Source of the DNA: JBBDWZ01 sp050732575
GTDB lineage: Bacteria; Gemmatimonadota; Gemmatimonadetes; Longimicrobiales; RSA9
Direction: 5' to 3'
DNA length: 10,999 bases
Assembly (NCBI GenBank): GCA_050732575.1
Contig: JBOHRF010000155.1
Coordinates: forward strand, 1-10,999
The notes beneath the pieces are model-generated. The model saw nothing but the letters and a program-made list of their open reading frames with translations. It ran no database searches and was not told the DNA's origin. Position numbers and translations under genes: made by a program. Positions 6,292 through 10,999 of this stretch are shown here, piece after piece (the stretch's first letter is position 1; every line of letters begins with the position of its first letter).

Positions 6292-8202
6292 TCAGCTCCC
6301 GTAATCCACACGCACCTGGGGCGCGAATGCGGCGACACCCTGACGCGTCACGCGCGGCACGCCTGAGATGGTGAATTCGCGCAGATTCGGTAACCTGGCC
6401 AGCATGGCGATGCCGGCATCGGTGATGCCCGCGGTCTCCCAGAACTCCAACTTTTCGAGCGTGATCATTCGTGCAAGAATCTCGAGGCTTCGGTCCGTGA
6501 TTTTGGTCTTGCCGGCGTAGTAGTTCGTGAGCTTCAGGTTGGCGATGTGCTGGGTGGCGCGGTCGCCCGTGTCACGGCAGTACATGCACCAGAGATCTTG
6601 CAGTTGCGCGCAGCGGCCCACGTGACGGAAGCCATCGTCATGCACATCCATGGGCATGAGCTGACGCAGCCGGGGAAAGTTGGGCAACGCGGCCAGGGCT
6701 ACATCATCCACGTTCTTGCAGCTGACGCCAATGCCCTGGAGCGCGGGCATATTGGCCAGCGCGGCGAAACCGCGGCTGCCCAGGTTTGGACAATCGCGAC
6801 CCCAGATGGTTTCGATCGATGGCGATTTGCTCAAGGCCACGAAGCCGTCATCACTGGCTACCGTACCCTGCGCCATGAGCATGCGCAGGTTGGGCAGGGT
6901 GGCAATGCTCGTCATGGCTGCATCGTCGCAACGTTGGCCCTGACAGCCGAGCATGCCGAGGTGGGGCAGTGTGGCCAGCACGGCCAGGCCCTGGCCGGTG
7001 AAAGCGTGCGCGTGCCAGAAGAATCCCAGTGCAAAAACGCCATCGAGTCCAACCAGCCGCGCGAGTCCGCGATCCGTGATGGGCCCGTCGAGCAGCAGGT
7101 TGTTGGGCTCACCGCTGAAGCTCATGAGCCCATAACGCGCCTGGCCGCCGTGCCAGGTCTTGAACACGGGCAGATCATGCAGGTGTGACAGGCCGGTATC
7201 CGTGAGCAAACGGCCCGTGGTCAGGTTGCGCAATTTGGATTTGCCGCGCAGCACGTTGGTGGTGCCATCGCCCGTGTGGGTGCCCATCAGGTTGACACTT
7301 TCCAGATCGTTGCAATTCTTCAGATGAGCGGTACCCGCGTCGGTGATGCGTTGCGCCCAGCCCATATGACAACGTCGCAACGCAGTGAGATGGCGCAGCA
7401 CCTCGAGGCCGCGGTCGGTAAGCGGGCAGTGCCAGCCACCGATCTCCAGCTCTTCGAGTTGCGGCATGCGTTCCAGCTGCCGCAGTCCATCATCGGTCAG
7501 CGATTGTGCGCCGCCTGCATTGACCCGGGTCACGAAGTCGAGCTGCGCCAGACGCTGCATGGCGCTGTCGGTCAGCGCAGCTGAGGTGATGCCGGTCAGG
7601 CCGTGTTCTTTCATCACGTCGAACACGGTGTCCCAATCCGCGCTCGTGAGAGGCGGGTGTGGCTCGATGGTTCGGCTGTTCCAGTCGATGCGGTAGAAAG
7701 GTGGCCCCGCGCTGAGGCCCGTGCGTGCGTCCACGGTTTCGGCGCGCGGTTGCGCCAGACCCTGAGCCAGCGCGGCCCAGCTTTCGAAGCCGTACTGGCG
7801 GGCCACCATGAGCTGCACATCGGCCAGCGTTGGCTCGCCCGGCAGGCCGCGCGCGTCGTTGACGCTGCTCGCCACGCGCTCGCGCAACTGATCCTGGTTG
7901 TACGACACGCCGTAATGCGATATCAAGCGCTGCAAGGCAGCGGCATCGCCGTGGTAACCGTCCAGGATGTTGATAGCCAGCTGCTCGAACTGCTCCAGGC
8001 GACCCGAGGACAATACTTCTCCCACGTGATGCACCAGCCTGGGCCAGCTTTCGAATCCATACGCGCGCGCCAGCGCGAATTGCGCATCCGCCAGCGTAGC
8101 CGATGGATTGGTGGCGCGTAATGATGCCAAACGTTCCCTGGCTTGTTTGCGGAGCTGCTCCAGCGATGGACGGGCAGGCAGGCGTGCGGCGGCGTTGGAC
8201 AT
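6292..8202 (-). CDS. Leucine-rich-repeat protein with duplicated N-terminal motif
   Basis: The protein has 636 residues from the ATG at 8200-8202, chosen because AAGGAG (8208-8213) lies five bases upstream. The frame is open 39 codons further but that extension is compositionally unlike the rest. Residues 36-60 (TLADAQFALARAYGFESWPR) and 125-149 (TLADVQLMVARQYGFESWAA) are two copies of a helical motif often seen at the N-terminus of bacterial ankyrin-repeat proteins. From about residue 200 to the end there are some 16 leucine-rich repeats of about 23-26 residues with the pattern (I/L)TDxGLxxLxxLPxLxxL, the ribonuclease-inhibitor/AMN1-like type. No signal peptide or membrane helix is seen, so it is probably cytoplasmic. 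Such repeats usually bind other proteins; the partner is unknown. Repeats 4-6 and 12-14 deviate from the consensus. Confidence 0.88.
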   Translation of the reverse strand: MSNAAARLPARPSLEQLRKQARERLASLRATNPSATLADAQFALARAYGFESWPRLVHHVGEVLSSGRLEQFEQLAINILDGYHGDAAALQRLISHYGVSYNQDQLRERVASSVNDARGLPGEPTLADVQLMVARQYGFESWAALAQGLAQPRAETVDARTGLSAGPPFYRIDWNSRTIEPHPPLTSADWDTVFDVMKEHGLTGITSAALTDSAMQRLAQLDFVTRVNAGGAQSLTDDGLRQLERMPQLEELEIGGWHCPLTDRGLEVLRHLTALRRCHMGWAQRITDAGTAHLKNCNDLESVNLMGTHTGDGTTNVLRGKSKLRNLTTGRLLTDTGLSHLHDLPVFKTWHGGQARYGLMSFSGEPNNLLLDGPITDRGLARLVGLDGVFALGFFWHAHAFTGQGLAVLATLPHLGMLGCQGQRCDDAAMTSIATLPNLRMLMAQGTVASDDGFVALSKSPSIETIWGRDCPNLGSRGFAALANMPALQGIGVSCKNVDDVALAALPNFPRLRQLMPMDVHDDGFRHVGRCAQLQDLWCMYCRDTGDRATQHIANLKLTNYYAGKTKITDRSLEILARMITLEKLEFWETAGITDAGIAMLARLPNLREFTISGVPRVTRQGVAAFAPQVRVDYGS

Positions 8203-8207
8203 GAGAT

Positions 8208-8213
8208 CTCCTT
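8208..8213 (-). promoter_or_regulatory. Ribosome binding site that sets the LRR protein start
   Basis: Read on the minus strand, AAGGAG lies five bases upstream of the ATG at 8202. It is the best site near any candidate start in this frame and argues against the longer start at 8319. The rest of the 8203-8437 divergent spacer shows only a small GGGCT-C-AGCCC palindrome (8282-8292) and no convincing promoter. Confidence 0.7.
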
Positions 8214-8437
8214 TCAATGCGCCCGTGTCCGCTGGCGGGCTGAAAGAAGATCGAAGTTTTGACTGCGGCCTGACTTCAGGTGGGCTCAGCCCTTCCCGCG
8301 GACGGGGTGCGTCCTGCACGCCCTTGTATGGTAGCCTGCAGAACGCGGCTGGAGCAAGTCACTTGTCTGGCGATTGGGCACGATGACGTGCATGATCCAG
8401 TGGACGGCAACAGGTCGCCTCAGCACAGGAGGTCGTC

Positions 8438-8995
8438 ATGACACCGCTGTCCGTACTCTGGCTCCCGATCTTGCTGTCGGCTGTGATCGTATTCCTGGTC
8501 AGCTCGGTCCTGCACACGGCGTTGCCCTGGCACAAGAACGACTATCCCAGAGTGCCGAGCGAAGAGAAGGTGATGGATGCACTCCGTCCGCTCGCCATAC
8601 CGCCCGGCGATTACATGATGCCGCGCCCGGCCAGCGCGGCGGAGATGCGCACCGGTGCGTTTGCCGACCGCGTCAAGAGGGGGCCCGTCATGATCTTCAC
8701 CGTGCTGCCCAATGAAATCATGTCCATGGGCAGGAACCTGGTCCTCTGGTTCATCTATTCCGTTGTGGTCGGGCTGTTTGCCGCGTACGTAGCGGGACAT
8801 GCGTTGCCCGCGGGCGCAGAATACCTTGCGGTCTTCCGGTTTATCGGCGTCACTGCATTCCTTGGCTACTCGGTAGCGCTCTGGCAGATGTCGATCTGGT
8901 ACCGCCGTGCCTGGAGCACGACCATCAAGGCTACTCTGGATGGATTAGTTTACGCGCTGCTCACGGCCGGCACGTTTGGTTGGTTGTGGCCGTGA
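8438..8995 (+). CDS. Conserved hypothetical four-helix membrane protein
   Basis: This 185-residue protein starts at ATG 8438 after a strong AGGAGG site (8427-8432, five bases away). Four hydrophobic segments are visible at about residues 7-28, 100-121, 129-150 and 166-184. Between the first two lies a soluble loop of about 70 residues with LPWHKNDYPRVPSEEKV and a GPVMIFTVLP stretch. The C-terminus GTFGWLWP is rich in Gly and Trp. The style matches conserved hypothetical membrane proteins I have seen in soil-type bacteria, but I cannot assign a function. It is the first gene of the likely operon: the next start lies 30 bases after its stop. The context hints at a membrane partner of oxidoreductases; this is inference. 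Confidence 0.85.
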   Translation: MTPLSVLWLPILLSAVIVFLVSSVLHTALPWHKNDYPRVPSEEKVMDALRPLAIPPGDYMMPRPASAAEMRTGAFADRVKRGPVMIFTVLPNEIMSMGRNLVLWFIYSVVVGLFAAYVAGHALPAGAEYLAVFRFIGVTAFLGYSVALWQMSIWYRRAWSTTIKATLDGLVYALLTAGTFGWLWP

Positions 8996-9025
8996 GCGTT
9001 CGACAACAGCGCACAACAGGAGCAA

Positions 9026-10447
9026 GTGAGTGTGACCGCGACTACCCTGGACGAACCTGAGATCGACCTGAAGCAGGACCTGGTGGACGGCCTGAAGCTG
9101 CGGCTGCGCGGCCCCGTGTTGCAACCTGGAGCTGCAGATTACGAAGGGTCGCGCACGGTCTGGAACGCGATGATCGATCGCAAACCTGCGCTTGTCGTGC
9201 GCTGTCTGGGTAGTTCCGATGTGATCGAGTGTTTGCGCTTTGCCCGCGAACACAACCTGCTGCTCTGCATCAAGGGAGGCGGCCACAACATTGCCGGCCT
9301 GGCTACGGCCGACGGCGCGCTTATGCTCGACCTCTCGCTCATGCGCGGCGTTTGGGTCGACCGCCCGAACAGGATTGCTCATGCCCAGGCCGGTGGCTTG
9401 CTGGGCGATGTGGATCGCGAAACGCAACTGCACGGACTGGCTACCGTGCTCGGTTTCGTGTCGGCCACCGGCATTGCTGGACTGACGCTAGGTGGTGGCT
9501 TCGGCTTCCTGACGCGACGCTGGGGTTGGACATCGGACAACGTGGTGGGCATCGACATGGTGACTGCCGATGGTCGAGTCGTGCGCGCCAGCAACGAAGA
9601 GAATCCAGACCTGTTCTGGGGCTTGCGCGGCGGCGGCGGGAATTTTGGTGTAGTCACTGGCATCGATTACACACTGCACTCCGTGGGTCCGGACATCGTG
9701 GGCGGTGTCGTGGCGTGGCCAGCGGATGAAGCACCCGGAGTGCTCGAGTTGTATCGCCTACTGGCCGAGCAAGCGCCACCCGAGCTCACCCTGGTCGCGC
9801 TCATGCGGCCCGCGCCGGCGGCACCATGGCTGCCCCGGGAATGGCATGGCAAGCCCATAGTGGCCGTGGTTGCCTGTCACAGCGGCAACCCGGAAGACGG
9901 CCAGAAGGCCGTGGCGCCCATCAAGTCTTACGGCAAGCCCATTGGTGATGTGCTGGTGCGCCGGCCCTACGTGCAGATGCAGTCGCTGCTGGATGCCACG
10001 CAGCCGAAAGGGCGCCGCTACTACTGGAAGAGCGAGTACCTGCCGGGCGTCGATTCCGCGCTATGTGACAACGTGATGAAGCATGCGGCGCGCATCCAGT
10101 CGTCGCACTCGGCCGTGATTCTATTCCAGATTGCGGGTGCTCTGAATCAGCTCAGTGCGGATCATTCGCCGGCCGGCAATCGCGACGCGCGCTACGTGCT
10201 CAACGTGGCCGGCTCGTGGGAACAGGCGGAGCAGGACCAGGCAAACATCGAATGGGCGCGTACGGCATGGAATGACATGAAGCCGTTTTCCACGGGCGGC
10301 AACTACATCAACTTCCTGACCGAAGACGAAGGGGCGGACCGCATCGAGGCCGCGCTGGGCGGCGCGCTGCAGCAACTCGGGCAGGTCAAGGCGCGGTGGG
10401 ATCCGACCAACGTGTTCCGCACGAATCGCAACATCAAGCCACGCTGA
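9026..10447 (+). CDS. FAD-dependent oxidoreductase, berberine-bridge-enzyme-like
   Basis: The 473-residue protein has a PCMH/FAD_binding_4 domain at about 50-190 and a C-terminal BBE segment at about 426-470 (NYINFLTEDEG, RWDPTNVFRTNRNI). Residues KGGGHNIAG carry His87, the usual site of 8-alpha-histidyl FAD attachment. In bicovalent relatives a cysteine lies in a GxCxxVG motif; the matching position here is Val145 (GFVSATGIAG), so only a single covalent link is expected. Family members oxidise sugars, alcohols or secondary metabolites using oxygen; the substrate here cannot be told. No signal peptide is seen. The start is a GTG; AGGAG (9018-9022) is three bases from GTG 9026 and nine from GTG 9032, so the true start may be 9032, two codons shorter. 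It lies 30 bases after the upstream gene and 30 before the Gfo/Idh/MocA gene. Confidence 0.92.
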   Translation: MSVTATTLDEPEIDLKQDLVDGLKLRLRGPVLQPGAADYEGSRTVWNAMIDRKPALVVRCLGSSDVIECLRFAREHNLLLCIKGGGHNIAGLATADGALMLDLSLMRGVWVDRPNRIAHAQAGGLLGDVDRETQLHGLATVLGFVSATGIAGLTLGGGFGFLTRRWGWTSDNVVGIDMVTADGRVVRASNEENPDLFWGLRGGGGNFGVVTGIDYTLHSVGPDIVGGVVAWPADEAPGVLELYRLLAEQAPPELTLVALMRPAPAAPWLPREWHGKPIVAVVACHSGNPEDGQKAVAPIKSYGKPIGDVLVRRPYVQMQSLLDATQPKGRRYYWKSEYLPGVDSALCDNVMKHAARIQSSHSAVILFQIAGALNQLSADHSPAGNRDARYVLNVAGSWEQAEQDQANIEWARTAWNDMKPFSTGGNYINFLTEDEGADRIEAALGGALQQLGQVKARWDPTNVFRTNRNIKPR

Positions 10448-10477
10448 AGACCAATGGCGTTCCGATGAGAGGGAGCC

Positions 10478-10999
10478 ATGGAGCATCCAGCAAAGCCGGA
10501 CGCGATCGACCGTCGTAGTTTCGTGCGCACGTTGTCCGCGGCCGGCGCAGGCCTTACACTCGGTCCGTTCTACGCGTCCGCGCACCAGTTCATCGAGTCG
10601 CACACGGCGCCCACACGTTACGCGCTGGTGGGTACGGGTAGCCGCTCTCAGATGTACCGAACCGCGATCCTGCGTGACTACAAGGAAACAGCGGAGCTGG
10701 TCGGTTTGTGCGATAGCAATGCCGGTGCGCGTGACGTTCAACTACCGGTACTCGCCGACGCGCACGCAGGTCAAAGACCTGTTAATGAGCGGTGAGATCG
10801 GGGATATCCTGTCCGTGGATTTCCACTGGCTGCTCAACACCCTGCATGGCGCCGATTACTTCCGGCGCTGGCACAGCCAGAAGAGCAGTTCCGGCGGTCT
10901 GATGGTGCACAAGGCGACCCACCATTTCGATCTGGTCAACTGGTGGCTCGGTGGTGTGCCTGTGCAGGTGTTCGCGACGGGCAAGCGCGAGTTCTACTC
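10478..10999 (+). pseudogene. Tat-exported Gfo/Idh/MocA oxidoreductase with internal deletion and frameshift (partial)
   Basis: The N-terminus is a twin-arginine signal (DRRSFVRTLSAAGAG, R12-R13), then the start of an NAD(P)-binding Rossmann fold: ALVGTGSRSQ (GTG 52-54) and VGLCDSN with the acidic D79 after the second strand. In the family the rest of the Rossmann domain should follow, including the EKP motif with the active-site lysine. Instead, at about 10718-10726 the sequence jumps to the start of the C-terminal domain in a different frame: PVRVTFNYRYSPTRTQ from 10722, with NYRYSP at 10740-10757 and HKATHHFDLVNWW from 10908, open to the window edge. Roughly 80-90 residues are missing and the original frame stops at 10793-10795. 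As written the gene cannot make an active enzyme. The start has GAGG at 10469-10472. The lesion is either a real deletion or an assembly collapse. Confidence 0.85.

Noticed and set aside
6547..7188. Plus-strand open frame of 213 codons opposite the LRR gene
   Set aside because: It is antisense to the regular LRR codons, which keeps it open; it has no ribosome site or recognisable domain.
8203..8319. 39-residue N-terminal extension of the LRR protein
   Set aside because: The strong AAGGAG site is placed for the start at 8202, and the extension has a different composition.
8328..8357. Minus-strand promoter-like pair TTGCTC and TACCAT with an 18-base spacer
   Set aside because: The match to a sigma-70 consensus is weak and expected by chance in a spacer of this size.

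Overview
The window is GC-rich bacterial chromosome with ordinary gene density. It holds seven protein-coding loci (two of them broken), the last few codons of an eighth, and an unusual amount of intergenic inverted repeat. The closest family resemblances I recognise are to Gemmatimonadota, with Acidobacteriota as the alternative. The grounds are an orphan ADOP-type FtsX/MacB permease with no ATPase, a Ser/Thr kinase fused to a TolB-like domain and TPRs, and a Tat-exported Gfo/Idh/MocA oxidoreductase. This is inference from protein style; the window contains no rRNA or tRNA.

Layout. 1-58: probable last codons of an upstream gene ending in tandem stops. 79-164: an imperfect hairpin with a six-base rhythm. 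252-2763: an ADOP-type permease carrying an in-frame stop (279-281) and a one-base frameshift (about 453-455), both within its first 70 codons. 2764-3011: a spacer with an array of eight 9-bp units and an inverted copy of the unit just after the permease stop. 3012-5366: the kinase-TolB-TPR protein. 5365-5526: a 162-bp concentric fold-back element that supplies two bases of the kinase stop codon. 5549-6160: a small two-helix membrane protein of unknown function. 6122-6277: a second fold-back with perfect 26-bp arms, overlapping the 3' end of that gene. 6292-8202 (minus strand): a leucine-rich-repeat protein. 8438-10999 (plus strand): a tightly spaced run of a four-helix membrane protein, a BBE-like FAD oxidoreductase and a Tat-signal Gfo/Idh/MocA oxidoreductase. 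The last has lost an internal segment at about 10718-10726 and changes frame there; it runs off the window.

How the genes relate. The kinase and permease are stand-alone regulatory and membrane genes typical of these phyla, with no sign that they form a pathway. The three genes from 8438 are 30 bases apart and probably form an operon; a redox or sugar/polyol oxidation role is likely but the substrate is unknown. The LRR gene is divergent from this operon across a 235-bp spacer and convergent with the small membrane-protein gene.

I see no defence island, CRISPR, integrase, transposase or biosynthetic cluster. The most notable signals are the inverted repeats placed at or shortly after the stop codon of each successive plus-strand gene in the first 6.3 kb, each with a different sequence, and the two disrupted genes. 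Those disruptions could be real decay or assembly errors.
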